DNA of 64,000 nucleotides from UBA5793 sp040255465 (GTDB lineage: Bacteria > Planctomycetota > Phycisphaerae > Phycisphaerales > UBA5793), in assembly GCA_040255465.1 (NCBI GenBank), contig JBDZVA010000002.1:434001-498000 (forward strand), read 5' to 3'. The position numbers and the translations under genes are program-made. The notes under the pieces were generated by a model, which did no database searches, was not told where the DNA came from, and worked only from the letters and a program-made list of their open reading frames with translations. Shown piece after piece: positions 1-8,373 of this stretch; positions within the stretch are counted from its first letter, which is position 1; every line of letters begins with the position of its first letter.

Positions 1-1
1 C

Positions 2-307
2 CTGCCGCTGGGGATCATGGAGTATGCCCCGGTGGAGGCGGTGGAGCTGGGCCTGGCTCACCTGGCGCCTGGGGATGTCTACGCCGTACTCTCGGACGGA
101 TTCTTCGAAGCCCAGAATCATGACGGAGAGCAGTTTGGCAATGAGGCGGTTCTTGAAGTGATCCGAGAGAGCACGGACAAGAGTGCAGAGCAGATCATCC
201 GCCGCCTGCTCCAGGTGCTCGCCGGTCATTGCGGCAGCCGCCTGCCCGATGATGATCGCACCGCGCTGGTTGTGCGCCGCAAGCCGGTGGAGCCGGTGGC
301 CGAGTGA
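2..307 (+). CDS. SpoIIE/RsbU-type PP2C serine phosphatase, C-terminal fragment
   Basis: Only the last 101 residues lie in the window; the gene begins upstream. The fragment matches the end of the SpoIIE/RsbU phosphatase fold: a G-D-V-Y-A-V-L-S-D-G-F-F-E-A strand-turn with a metal-binding Asp (residues about 24-37), an E-Q-F-G motif, and a final P-D-D-D-R-T-A-L-V-V-R-R segment carrying the second acidic metal-binding cluster. Such enzymes usually dephosphorylate anti-anti-sigma proteins in partner-switching cascades. The partner cannot be seen here. The stop codon overlaps a GTG of the next gene (GTGA), so the two may be co-translated. Confidence 0.8.
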   Translation: MPLGIMEYAPVEAVELGLAHLAPGDVYAVLSDGFFEAQNHDGEQFGNEAVLEVIRESTDKSAEQIIRRLLQVLAGHCGSRLPDDDRTALVVRRKPVEPVAE

Positions 308-324
308 ACGCCGACGGGAGGCAC

Positions 325-1287
325 ATGAGTCAGAGTCGACCGATTGTGATTCAGACCGAGCACCTCGATGCGACCGCCGCAGCGTGGCTGGGTGAGCGGG
401 CGAGCCTCGTGGTGTGCCGGTATGACGATCCTCAACTGGATTCGATGCTGGATCAGGCGGATGGCTTGATCGTCCGCACCTACACGCAAGTCGATGCGGC
501 CCTGCTCGATCGGGCTCCGCGGCTCAAGGTCGTAGCCCGGGCGGGCGTGGGCGTGGACAACATCGATATCGAGGCGTGCGCCGGACGGGGCATCGTCGTC
601 GTCAATGCACCCGACGCGAACACCGAAGCCGTCGTGGAGTACGTATTTGCGGCGATGCTTGATGCCCTTCGGCCGCGCGAGTGGCTGAGGCGGGCCGTGG
701 ATGGAACGCGGTGGCGAGAGCTTCGCGATGGGCTCGAAGCCGCCAAACAACTGGACGAACTGACACTGGGGATCCTTGGTCTGGGGCGCATTGGCAAGCG
801 CATTGCCGCGGTGGCCGTCGCCTTCGGCATGCCTGTCATCTACAACGACCTGCTCAATATTCCTGAGTCGATGCGGCATGGCGCCCGCCCGGTTGATCGC
901 ACGACATTGCTGCGCGAGTCAGATGTGCTGACCATCCACGTCGATGGGCGTCCGAGCAATCGTGGGCTGATTTCAACAAGCGAGTTGGCGCTCATGAGGG
1001 ACGCGGCGACGATTATCAACTCGTCGCGCGGCTTTGTCATCGACCCGGCAGCGCTTGGGTTGTTTCTCAAGGCGAATGCGAAGGCGCAAGCGAGACTGGA
1101 TGTCCATGAGCCTGAGCCGTTTGGTGCGGACTATCCGCTGCTGGGATTGCCCAATGCACACCTTTCGCCGCATATTGCCGGTCGCACGCACTCGGCTATG
1201 GCGCGGATGAGCGATGTGGTGCATGATGTGTGGGCGGTGTTGCAGGGGCATGAAGCAAAGTACCCCGTCCTGCCACTCAATGAGTGA
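325..1287 (+). CDS. D-isomer 2-hydroxyacid dehydrogenase (phosphoglycerate dehydrogenase-like)
   Basis: The 320-residue protein has the NAD-dependent D-2-hydroxyacid dehydrogenase fold. It shows A-R-A-G-V-G-V-D-N-I-D near residue 75, the Rossmann motif L-G-I-L-G-L-G-R-I-G-K-R, and all three catalytic residues: Arg in I-N-S-S-R-G, Glu in D-V-H-E-P-E-P and His in S-P-H-I-A-G-R-T. It lacks the ACT domain of many SerA proteins, so phosphoglycerate dehydrogenase is possible but the substrate is not fixed by sequence. GGGAGG lies 3 nt before the ATG at 325. A GTG at 304 overlapping the previous stop is the alternative start. Confidence 0.8.
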   Translation: MSQSRPIVIQTEHLDATAAAWLGERASLVVCRYDDPQLDSMLDQADGLIVRTYTQVDAALLDRAPRLKVVARAGVGVDNIDIEACAGRGIVVVNAPDANTEAVVEYVFAAMLDALRPREWLRRAVDGTRWRELRDGLEAAKQLDELTLGILGLGRIGKRIAAVAVAFGMPVIYNDLLNIPESMRHGARPVDRTTLLRESDVLTIHVDGRPSNRGLISTSELALMRDAATIINSSRGFVIDPAALGLFLKANAKAQARLDVHEPEPFGADYPLLGLPNAHLSPHIAGRTHSAMARMSDVVHDVWAVLQGHEAKYPVLPLNE

Positions 1288-2161
1288 ACACGCCCACCAG
1301 TCTGGCGCCGTGACGATCGCGAGTCGATTGGTCAACAATTCGACCTGCGTCAAGTGTGGCTATCCACTGCGCGGTCTGTCGGAAGACGGCAATTGCCCCG
1401 AGTGTGGGCTCGCCGCGCATGCGTCCCTCGATCCAAACCGGTTGCTCCATGCCGATCCCCGACGGTTGCGGCTGATGCAAATTGGTTTTCTGGCGCTCGC
1501 GGTCAGTCCGCTGCCGGTTATCTTGTCAGCGGTAGTTGTCTCACGGTTCTACTCTGACCTTCTGTTCTACTCGCTTGTCGTCGGCGTGCCGGCGTGGGTC
1601 CTTGGAGCCCTGGTCCTGTTGAGTGTTCCGCCCCGGGCGCCTCGTGCGGACACTTCCCTGGATGGCATCCGGAGGATCATCCGGCCGTCGGCGTTTACCG
1701 TGGCGGTGCTGCTCTCTGCTGCCGGGGGTGCGATACTCCTCGACTGGCTGGTCGTGTTCGTTGTGGTGGGGGGAGCGGCGGGTTGTACGGGTCTGTGGCT
1801 CGGACACGGTGTGATTCTGTATGCATCTCAACTGTCGTCGCTCGCCGACAACGACCGCTTGAGTAATCAATTGAGAGAGATCACGCCGTATTACGTCGTG
1901 TTTGCGATTGCATCCGTCGTTGCGCTGCTTCTGGGTCTGTTGACCGCGCTTGTCTCAGGGGCCGGCGATGGCCCTCAGCAACTGGTGCTACTTTTGGTTG
2001 TGTGTTCGTCGCCACTGTTGCTGCTTGGCGGCCTTACGGGCGTGGTTGTCGCGTTGGTCCTTCCGATTCGCTTGTTTGGGATGGCCGCTGCCTTGAACCG
2101 GCCGCTTCGAGAATCTCGGGACCGCATCGACCGCGAAAATCTGCACGTGAGCCCGAGTTGA
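1280..2161 (+). CDS. Zinc-ribbon polytopic membrane protein, function unknown
   Basis: This 293-residue protein starts with a short soluble segment holding a four-cysteine zinc ribbon (C-V-K-C-G-Y-P-L-R-G, then C-P-E-C-G), a cytosolic N-terminal signature common in planctomycete membrane proteins. About six hydrophobic helices follow (around residues 65-90, 97-120, 140-165, 168-190, 210-235 and 240-270). The ATG overlaps the end of the preceding dehydrogenase gene by 8 nt. An ORF reading upstream of this ATG exists but lies inside that gene. I do not recognise a function. A second protein with the same ribbon lies at 56024-56677. Confidence 0.7.
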   Translation: MSEHAHQSGAVTIASRLVNNSTCVKCGYPLRGLSEDGNCPECGLAAHASLDPNRLLHADPRRLRLMQIGFLALAVSPLPVILSAVVVSRFYSDLLFYSLVVGVPAWVLGALVLLSVPPRAPRADTSLDGIRRIIRPSAFTVAVLLSAAGGAILLDWLVVFVVVGGAAGCTGLWLGHGVILYASQLSSLADNDRLSNQLREITPYYVVFAIASVVALLLGLLTALVSGAGDGPQQLVLLLVVCSSPLLLLGGLTGVVVALVLPIRLFGMAAALNRPLRESRDRIDRENLHVSPS

Positions 2162-2232
2162 CTGGCTGCGGGCCGACGCAGTCGCGGCGTTTCCAGGCAT
2201 ACCATGCCGTTCCTGAAACGAGGGTGCATCAC

Positions 2233-3534
2233 ATGTCATTTGAAATCGAATTCATCGAAGCCCGGCAGATTCTTGATTCGCGCGGCAATCCGACTGTTGA
2301 AGTTGACGTCCAGTTGATGGGCGGGGCGCTCGGACGGGCCGCCGTGCCCAGCGGGGCGTCCACCGGCGAGAACGAGGCGTGCGAATTGCGCGATGAGGAC
2401 AAGAGCCTCTACGGCGGCAAGTCCGTCCTCAATGCGGTGGCCAATGTGAACGAGAGGATCGGGCCGGAACTCATCGGCTACGACGGCCGCGAGCAGCAGT
2501 TCATCGATCAGATGCTCATCGCGATGGATGGCACGGAGAACAAGTCCAGCCTGGGGGCCAACGCGATCCTGGGCGTGTCGATGGCCGTCGCCAAGGCGGC
2601 CGCGACGCAGTGTCGCCTGCCGCTCTATCGCTACCTTGGCGGGAGCGGCGCGTGCACGTTGCCGGTGCCGATGTTCAACATCCTCAACGGCGGGAAGCAT
2701 GCGGACAATACTGTGGACTTCCAGGAGTTCATGATTCAGCCGTGGGGCTTTGATGACTTCGACAGCGCGTTGCGAGCGGGCGTCGAGATCTACCACCAAC
2801 TCAAGAAGGTGCTCTCGAAGCGCGGCCTATCCACAGCCGTCGGCGATGAAGGCGGCTTCGCGCCAAACCTCAAGACCAACGAAGAGGCCCTGGGCATCAT
2901 CGAAGAGGCGACGGAGAAGGCCGGATACAAGTGGGGTGAGCAGATCTTCGTGGCCCTCGATCCTGCCACGAGCGAATTGTGGAACGAAGCCGCCCAGCGC
3001 GGCAAGAAGGGATACTGCTTCTTCAAAAGCAACCCCAATGAAATCCTCAGCAGCGATGACATGATCGGCATCTGGGCCGAGTGGTGCGGCAAGTACCCCA
3101 TTCGCTCACTCGAAGACGGCCTTGCTGAAAACGACTGGGAAGGCTGGGCGAATCTCACTGCGAAACTCGGCGCGGCGGTGCAGCTCGTTGGGGATGATCT
3201 GTTTGTCACCAATCGCAAGTTCCTCCAGCGCGGTCTCGATGACCGGTGCGCCAACGCCGTGCTGGTCAAGGTCAACCAGATCGGCACCGTCAGCGAGACG
3301 TTTGACACCGTCGGGCTGGCGATGCGCAATGGTTACGCAGCCGTGATGAGTCATCGCAGCGGCGAGACGGAAGATGCGACAATCGCGGACCTTGCCGTGG
3401 CGACGAACTGCGGGCAGATCAAGACCGGTGCGCCGTGTCGATCAGACCGGACGGCGAAGTACAACCAGCTGATCCGCATCGCCGGTGAACTGGGCAGCAC
3501 CGGTGTTTACGGCAAGGGCACATGGCGGCGCTGA
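2233..3534 (+). CDS. eno: Enolase (phosphopyruvate hydratase)
   Basis: The gene encodes a 433-residue cytosolic glycolytic enzyme that interconverts 2-phosphoglycerate and phosphoenolpyruvate with Mg2+. Enolase landmarks are all present: A-R-Q-I-L-D-S-R-G-N-P-T-V-E-V near the start, the S-G-A-S-T-G loop, the G-D-E-G-G-F-A-P segment, the catalytic Lys in L-V-K-V-N-Q-I-G-T, and S-H-R-S-G-E-T-E-D near the C-terminus. Length is normal for the family. The open frame extends upstream, but ATG 2233 gives the canonical N-terminus and has a GAGGGTG element about 8 nt ahead. Confidence 0.97.
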   Translation: MSFEIEFIEARQILDSRGNPTVEVDVQLMGGALGRAAVPSGASTGENEACELRDEDKSLYGGKSVLNAVANVNERIGPELIGYDGREQQFIDQMLIAMDGTENKSSLGANAILGVSMAVAKAAATQCRLPLYRYLGGSGACTLPVPMFNILNGGKHADNTVDFQEFMIQPWGFDDFDSALRAGVEIYHQLKKVLSKRGLSTAVGDEGGFAPNLKTNEEALGIIEEATEKAGYKWGEQIFVALDPATSELWNEAAQRGKKGYCFFKSNPNEILSSDDMIGIWAEWCGKYPIRSLEDGLAENDWEGWANLTAKLGAAVQLVGDDLFVTNRKFLQRGLDDRCANAVLVKVNQIGTVSETFDTVGLAMRNGYAAVMSHRSGETEDATIADLAVATNCGQIKTGAPCRSDRTAKYNQLIRIAGELGSTGVYGKGTWRR

Positions 3535-3561
3535 ATTGAGCGCCTTCGGGTGCGCGGTTCA
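3532..3561. terminator. Bidirectional hairpin covering two convergent stop codons
   Basis: A 13-position stem (12 pairs including G-U, one A-G mismatch) with a TTCG loop runs from 3532 to 3561. It covers the stop codon of enolase and the stop codon of the convergent PDZ gene. No T-tract follows on either strand, so it would be a weak or factor-assisted terminator, or a 3'-end stabiliser. Confidence 0.5.
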
Positions 3562-4629
3562 GGGCTTGATGCCGGCTGGTTCAATGGCGGGTGGCTCGCC
3601 AACCAGTCGGGCGATCATCGCTTCCAGGCTGGCGATGCGCTCGGTCAATGCCTTGATCTGCACCTCGAGTTGCTGAATGTCGCCGGTCGCGTTCGGTATG
3701 CGACCAATCGCGAAGGTGGATGGGCCGCGCTGACCGGAATCAAGATTCGAAAAGCCTGGACGGGAGAAGACGATGGCGTCGCCCTCCGGTCTGAATTGAA
3801 TGACGGGTCGATCCGTGCCGCCGAATTGCCAACCGGACAAATCACCGCTGACGAACGAGTCGGGATCGATCTTGAGATCTTCCATTCCAACGGGTCCGCC
3901 AAAGAAAGGATCCAGGGCGGAAGGATCCAGCGGCTGAACTTCTTCAACCTCGACGGAGAGTTCGACGGGCTGTGAGCGGCGGATCAGGCGCAGCTGGATG
4001 GTCTGTCCCGGCTGCTTTCCAGAGACGACGCTTTTGAGCGTGTCCTGATTCACACGATCCTGATCATCTACGGCCGTGATGACGTCGAACTGGTGGACGC
4101 CAGACTTGAAGGCCGGCATGTTCTCCACCACACTCGTGACCAGCAGCCCCGAGTCAGGATCGAGTCCGAGTTGCGAGGCCAGCGGAGGTGAAATCGGATC
4201 GGTGTAGATGCCGATGGCGACGCGCGGGGCGTTGGCGCCGCGGTACTCCAGCCATGAGTTTGGACGGACGTATTCGATGCGTCCCTTTTCACCCAGCGCC
4301 ACCTCGAACTGGCGTTGACGCGACTCATCGATCAGCATGACGAGGTTGTTCGGTTGCCAGATGACTCGGTCAGAAGGGAGCAGCTTGTTGTTCAGCAGGA
4401 CGCGCTTGCCATGGTCGTCAACGACGATGCTGAGTTTGCCGACCGGCGGAAGGTTTGCTTCCCACCGCCCCTTGGAGGGTTCGGCGGTGCTCAACTGCCG
4501 AGTGATAAAGAACTGACGCGTGACCGTCTGTTCCTGTTGATTTTCAGTTGCGGCAGGCGGGACCGACAGTGCCGCGACCGCAGCCATGGTCATCGCTCCC
4601 AGAGTGCCGCACATCATGATGCCGTTCAT
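3559..4629 (-). CDS. Secreted PDZ-domain protein without protease domain
   Basis: The 356-residue protein has an N-terminal hydrophobic signal sequence (residues about 5-25, ending S-V-P-P-A-A-A). A beta-rich segment follows (30-145), then a PDZ domain at roughly 150-235 (G-L-L-V-T-S-V-V-E-N-M-P-A through I-Q-L-R-L-I-R-R). The C-terminus ends in a coiled coil (about 325-345) rich in I-x-x-L-E repeats. No trypsin-like catalytic domain is present, so this is not a complete DegP/HtrA. GGAGG stands 6 nt before the ATG. It is the third gene of an ECF sigma / membrane protein / secreted protein set, so a role in envelope sensing is plausible but inferred. Confidence 0.75.
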   Translation of the reverse strand: MNGIMMCGTLGAMTMAAVAALSVPPAATENQQEQTVTRQFFITRQLSTAEPSKGRWEANLPPVGKLSIVVDDHGKRVLLNNKLLPSDRVIWQPNNLVMLIDESRQRQFEVALGEKGRIEYVRPNSWLEYRGANAPRVAIGIYTDPISPPLASQLGLDPDSGLLVTSVVENMPAFKSGVHQFDVITAVDDQDRVNQDTLKSVVSGKQPGQTIQLRLIRRSQPVELSVEVEEVQPLDPSALDPFFGGPVGMEDLKIDPDSFVSGDLSGWQFGGTDRPVIQFRPEGDAIVFSRPGFSNLDSGQRGPSTFAIGRIPNATGDIQQLEVQIKALTERIASLEAMIARLVGEPPAIEPAGIKP

Positions 4630-4686
4630 CGCAAACCTCCAATCCGGTTCATCCAGCGGGGCGGGACGCGCTCGCTGGTGCCGGAA

Positions 4687-5316
4687 TCAATACAGGACCG
4701 ACTGGGTACCGATGGGGCTGTTGACCCGCACCGCGCCGGGGCGGCCGTGCTCATCGGTGCTCAATTCGTACAGGTCGTTGACCGTGGCCTTCTCGACGAA
4801 CTGGCGCAGGTAGGTCACTTCTGTGCTGCGCCCATCTGCCGCGAGATGCGACTCGACCATCACCTTGGGCAACTCCTTGATAAACCGATCCTCGGCCTTG
4901 CTCGCTTTGATGTACTGCGCCAGCGCGTCGTCAGCGGTGAGTGAGACGTTCTGGATGCCCGCTCCGGGTAATGCGGTTCCGTTGCTGACCGGTCCACGAC
5001 TCGAGACCGTCCATGCAAACACGACGGCCGCCGCGGCGGCCCAGCCCATCCAGCCCGTCCATCCCACAAAGCGATATGGGCCGGCTGGCGCTTCCGTGTC
5101 GCGCATCGGTGCGGCGACGCCTTGGGCGACTGCGATTTCGCTTTCCACCGCCAGGCAGAGCGCCTCGCGATCGGCATCAGCCTCCGCGAGACGGTCCCAG
5201 ACGGAACTGTCCGCGAGAGCGAGCGTCGAAAGTTGTCGCAGATCATCCGCACGGGCGTGCCCATCGATGATTCGACTGATCAGAATGTCCTCGTTGCTTT
5301 CCATTGGCTCCGTCAT
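4687..5316 (-). CDS. Putative anti-sigma factor, single-pass membrane protein
   Basis: This 209-residue protein has a soluble N-terminus (about 1-85) with an I-x-R-I-I-D-G-H-A motif typical of planctomycete zinc-less anti-sigma-like proteins. One transmembrane helix follows (about 90-107, W-T-G-W-M-G-W-A-A-A-A-A-V-V-F-A-W), then a periplasmic C-terminal part. It starts 25 nt after the upstream ECF sigma gene stops, in the usual order for a sigma/anti-sigma pair. An upstream in-frame start would overlap the sigma gene; ATG 5316 with AAAGGGG ahead is preferred. No HxxxCxxC zinc motif is seen. Confidence 0.6.
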   Translation of the reverse strand: MTEPMESNEDILISRIIDGHARADDLRQLSTLALADSSVWDRLAEADADREALCLAVESEIAVAQGVAAPMRDTEAPAGPYRFVGWTGWMGWAAAAAVVFAWTVSSRGPVSNGTALPGAGIQNVSLTADDALAQYIKASKAEDRFIKELPKVMVESHLAADGRSTEVTYLRQFVEKATVNDLYELSTDEHGRPGAVRVNSPIGTQSVLY

Positions 5317-5341
5317 TTCTGTCTTTTCCCCTTTGAGTTCG

Positions 5342-5977
5342 CTAGGCTGGTCCGGCCTGGGAGATCGGTCCGGCCCGGCGCGTCTCCGGTATCGCATCTT
5401 CGCGCTGAATCTGTTCGCGAATCATGCGCCTCGCCCTTACCAGACGCGTTTCGACGGTGGTTTCCGGCAGATCCAGCACTTCTGCGACCTGCTTCTGCGA
5501 CATTCCCCTTACAGCCCGCAGAATCAGGGGCTCCCGATAAGCGGGCGGAAGGGTCTGGGCCGCCTCCATGAGCCGCCTGCCTCGCGCCAAACGGGCCGCA
5601 CGGTCCCTTTCGGCGGCGATCGACCCACCCTCGGCTCCGGACATCGTGTCCATGTCCTCTACCTCGCGCATGAGGCGCATTCGGACCTTGCGCTTGCGGC
5701 CGGCTGATCGAGAGGTGTTGATCGCAATCGTCCGCAGCCAGGGCCTGATGGCGTTGATGTCGTTGAGCGTATGGAGCGAACGGACCATGAGCAGGGCCAC
5801 ATCCTGCAAGAGATCTTCAAGATCCGCGTCGCGAGGCATGTGGGCCAGAATGACCGCTGCCACCCACCGTCGGTGTTCGCGCCAGAGCGCATCGATTTCC
5901 GTCTGACTCAGTCCGGATGACGAGCCATCCGTCCCTGACCCATCGGGAGGCGTCGGATTCGAATCCATTCGCTCCAT
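5342..5977 (-). CDS. ECF-family RNA polymerase sigma factor
   Basis: The 211-residue protein carries sigma region 2 (about residues 28-95: D-L-E-D-L-L-Q-D-V-A and R-P-W-L-R-T-I-A-I-N). A linker leads to region 4 (about 135-190: L-P-P-A-Y-R-E-P-L-I-L-R, then S-Q-K-Q-V-A-E-V-L-D and E-T-R-L-V-R-A-R-R). No other sigma regions are present, which defines ECF sigmas. GGAG lies 7 nt before the ATG. It heads a minus-strand set with a membrane protein and a secreted PDZ protein, probable regulators of its activity. Confidence 0.88.
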   Translation of the reverse strand: MERMDSNPTPPDGSGTDGSSSGLSQTEIDALWREHRRWVAAVILAHMPRDADLEDLLQDVALLMVRSLHTLNDINAIRPWLRTIAINTSRSAGRKRKVRMRLMREVEDMDTMSGAEGGSIAAERDRAARLARGRRLMEAAQTLPPAYREPLILRAVRGMSQKQVAEVLDLPETTVETRLVRARRMIREQIQREDAIPETRRAGPISQAGPA

Positions 5978-6086
5978 GCTGACGCTCCGTGGCCATGTTC
6001 CCGTCGCAAAACACCAGCAGACAGCCGCCTGCCCTTCCCGGACTACCGGGAGTGTAGGTGGACATGGGCCGCGGGCAGGAACGGGC

Positions 6087-6860
6087 CTAGTACGGGTGCG
6101 GGTGGTTCACCCAGCCGAACTGGTTGGCAGCGGAGCGGTAGAGATCGTCGTAGCTCTTGCCTCGCGTCAGCCAGAGTTTGAGGTGAATGGCTTTGAGGTC
6201 GGTGGCTTCTTCGGACTCAGGCAGCTTCCCCTTGGGGCTCTGGAAGGGACCGGCTGAACCGTCGAGGTACGAGAGATTGCACTTGCCGCCGTGGCGATCG
6301 CTGAACTGGTCGTACCACGCCCACGTGCCGTCCGGCACCCTCTGGTTGTACCAATACTCGTCTTCTTCAACGAGCAGCGGCATCGCCTGGAACCACTCGT
6401 AGCCTGCGGAGGGGTTGGAGGGATCCTTGGGGTAGCGCACCCTCCACTGGAGATCGGGGCGTGCGCCAGCCATGCCTGCAACAAGGGTGTAGTCGAAGAA
6501 CTGGTTGGCCAGGCGCTTGGCTTTGGGACACTCGACCGATTTTTCAGTTCCGCTGACATACGGAAAGATGCGGCCGGCGCGAAACGGGTGCGTGCCAAAG
6601 GGATGCGGGTTGCTGTAGCCGCACCAGTCGAGCTTGGTGAAGTACCCGCCGTGATTCGCTCCGCCGGGGATCACGTCGTAGTCGCCGGCATAGAGGTTGA
6701 ATGCGGCGGCAAGTTGCTTCTGATTCGACAGACATCCACCCGCCTGTGCTGCTTCGCGGGCCCGACTCAGGGCGGGGAGCAGCAGCCCAATCAGCAGCGC
6801 GATGATTGAGATCACCACCAGCAGTTCGATGAGCGTGAATGCGCGTCGGCGATCAGTCAT
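6087..6860 (-). CDS. Type II secretion/pilin-like protein with prepilin signal
   Basis: The 257-residue protein starts with a classic type III (prepilin) signal, R-R-R-A then F-T-L-I-E-L-L-V-V-I, with the cleavage site before Phe and Glu at +5. A hydrophobic alpha1 helix follows, ending L-S-R-A-R-E-A-A-Q. The C-terminal part contains H-G-G-K-C-N-L-S-Y-L-D-G, the short H-x9-DG signature of planctomycete DUF1559-like pseudopilins. AAAGGA precedes ATG 6860; an upstream in-frame ATG at 6902 would add residues before the signal and is less likely. Such proteins are abundant in planctomycetes; their assembled structures are not known. Confidence 0.8.
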   Translation of the reverse strand: MTDRRRAFTLIELLVVISIIALLIGLLLPALSRAREAAQAGGCLSNQKQLAAAFNLYAGDYDVIPGGANHGGYFTKLDWCGYSNPHPFGTHPFRAGRIFPYVSGTEKSVECPKAKRLANQFFDYTLVAGMAGARPDLQWRVRYPKDPSNPSAGYEWFQAMPLLVEEDEYWYNQRVPDGTWAWYDQFSDRHGGKCNLSYLDGSAGPFQSPKGKLPESEEATDLKAIHLKLWLTRGKSYDDLYRSAANQFGWVNHPHPY

Positions 6861-6964
6861 GGCTGTGTCCTTTGCCAATCCGGGTCGGAGGGACTCCCGC
6901 ACCGCGCTCAGAATAACAGATTAGCCGGCCACACGCAAGCCCAATTCCCGGGTTTTGCCGTCAA

Positions 6965-8320
6965 TCAGTTGCTGATTGCGACGGCGCCCGGCTTTGGTGA
7001 CGCTGGCCGACGGGTCGCGCGGCCATCGCGGTCGAGCACGATTTGCCCTCCGACGAGTGCCATCACGGCCCGGCCGCGCACTTCCCAGCCTTCAAATGGC
7101 GTATTGCGCGACTTGCCGGGGAAGTCCGCGGATCGAATCGTCCACCTTACATCGGGATCGATGATGGTCACATCGGCTGGTGAACCGATGGTCAGCGAGC
7201 CGAGCCCGTGCGAAGGACCGTCCAGATTGCACAGTTGCGCCGGGTTGATGGTCATCAACTTGATGAGTCGCGGCCAGTCGATTGTGTGTGTGTCGATGAG
7301 CGCCTTGATATAGAGCGCCAGGGCTGATTCGAGACCCACGATGCCAAACGGAGCGCGATCGAAGGGAAGGGCTTTGCGCTCGGCGGTATGCGGCGCATGA
7401 TCGGTGGCGAGAATTGTGATCGTCCCATCCGCCACTCCGGCGCGAACCGCTTCGATGTCTGCCTCGCGGCGCAGCGGTGGATTCATCTTCGCCATCGTGT
7501 CATAGCCATCACATGCTTCATCAGTGAGCAGCAAATGGTGGGGCGATGCTTCGGCTGACACGGGCTGCCCCTCGGCGCGGGCCCGGCGAACGATCTCGAC
7601 CGCACCGGCGCACGACAGGTGCTGAACGTGATAGCGACAACCAATGCTCCGATTGAGCCGAATGTCGCGCTCGATGATGAGTTCTTCGGCCACGCTGGGC
7701 CAGCCGATCAGGCCGAGCCGCGTCGCGGTGGGCCCGGCGTTCATCACAGCGCCGCGCGTCAATGTGGGTTCCTGGCAGTGCTGCATGAGCGCCAGACCCG
7801 TGAGGCGAATCTGCGAGAGGGCCCGGCGCATCATCGCGGGCGATTCCACGACGTCACCATCATCACTGAACCCAACGGCGCCGGCGCGCGACATCAATCG
7901 AATCTCGGCCAACTCCTCGCCCTGTCGGCCAACGGTAACCGCTCCAACGGCAAACACCCTGCAACGGCCATGCAACTGCGCCTGGCGGTTGATGAATTCG
8001 ATCATGACCCGGCTGTCCAGCGCGGGATTCGTATTGGGCATGCAGCAAAGCGTCGTGAAGCCGCCTTCGACCCCGGCGGCTGATCCCGTCGCAATCGTTT
8101 CCGCGTCCTCGGAACCAGGTTCGCGGAGGTGCACATGCGGATCAATGAGGCCGGGCGACACGATGCAGCCGGAGGCGTCGAGGCGCTCATCATCGGCCGT
8201 TGGCGAAAGCGGGGGGCCCACGTGGGTGACACGGCCGGACTCAATCACGACATCAGCTACACCATCCACGCCGTTGGCGGGATCGATCACGCGGCCGGCA
8301 GAGATGACAGTGCGACTCAC
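6965..8320 (-). CDS. pyrC: Dihydroorotase, class I
   Basis: The enzyme (451 residues) closes carbamoyl-aspartate to dihydroorotate in pyrimidine synthesis. It shows the metal-binding D-P-H-V-H-L-R-E-P-G near residue 60, G-G-F-T-T-L-C-C-M-P-N-T-N-P after it, the F-S-D-D-G motif of class I enzymes near residue 150, and the A-T-D-H-A-P-H-T metal site near residue 310. The start is GTG with GAGGAG about 11 nt upstream. It follows the heptosyltransferase gene by 53 bp on the same strand and may be the last gene of that transcription unit. Allantoinase is a relative, but the motif set fits dihydroorotase better. Confidence 0.92.
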   Translation of the reverse strand: MSRTVISAGRVIDPANGVDGVADVVIESGRVTHVGPPLSPTADDERLDASGCIVSPGLIDPHVHLREPGSEDAETIATGSAAGVEGGFTTLCCMPNTNPALDSRVMIEFINRQAQLHGRCRVFAVGAVTVGRQGEELAEIRLMSRAGAVGFSDDGDVVESPAMMRRALSQIRLTGLALMQHCQEPTLTRGAVMNAGPTATRLGLIGWPSVAEELIIERDIRLNRSIGCRYHVQHLSCAGAVEIVRRARAEGQPVSAEASPHHLLLTDEACDGYDTMAKMNPPLRREADIEAVRAGVADGTITILATDHAPHTAERKALPFDRAPFGIVGLESALALYIKALIDTHTIDWPRLIKLMTINPAQLCNLDGPSHGLGSLTIGSPADVTIIDPDVRWTIRSADFPGKSRNTPFEGWEVRGRAVMALVGGQIVLDRDGRATRRPASPKPGAVAISN

Positions 8321-8373
8321 GGGTGGTGCGGCTCCTCTGGATTGACGGGATCATAGGACGGTGGCGGCAGGGA

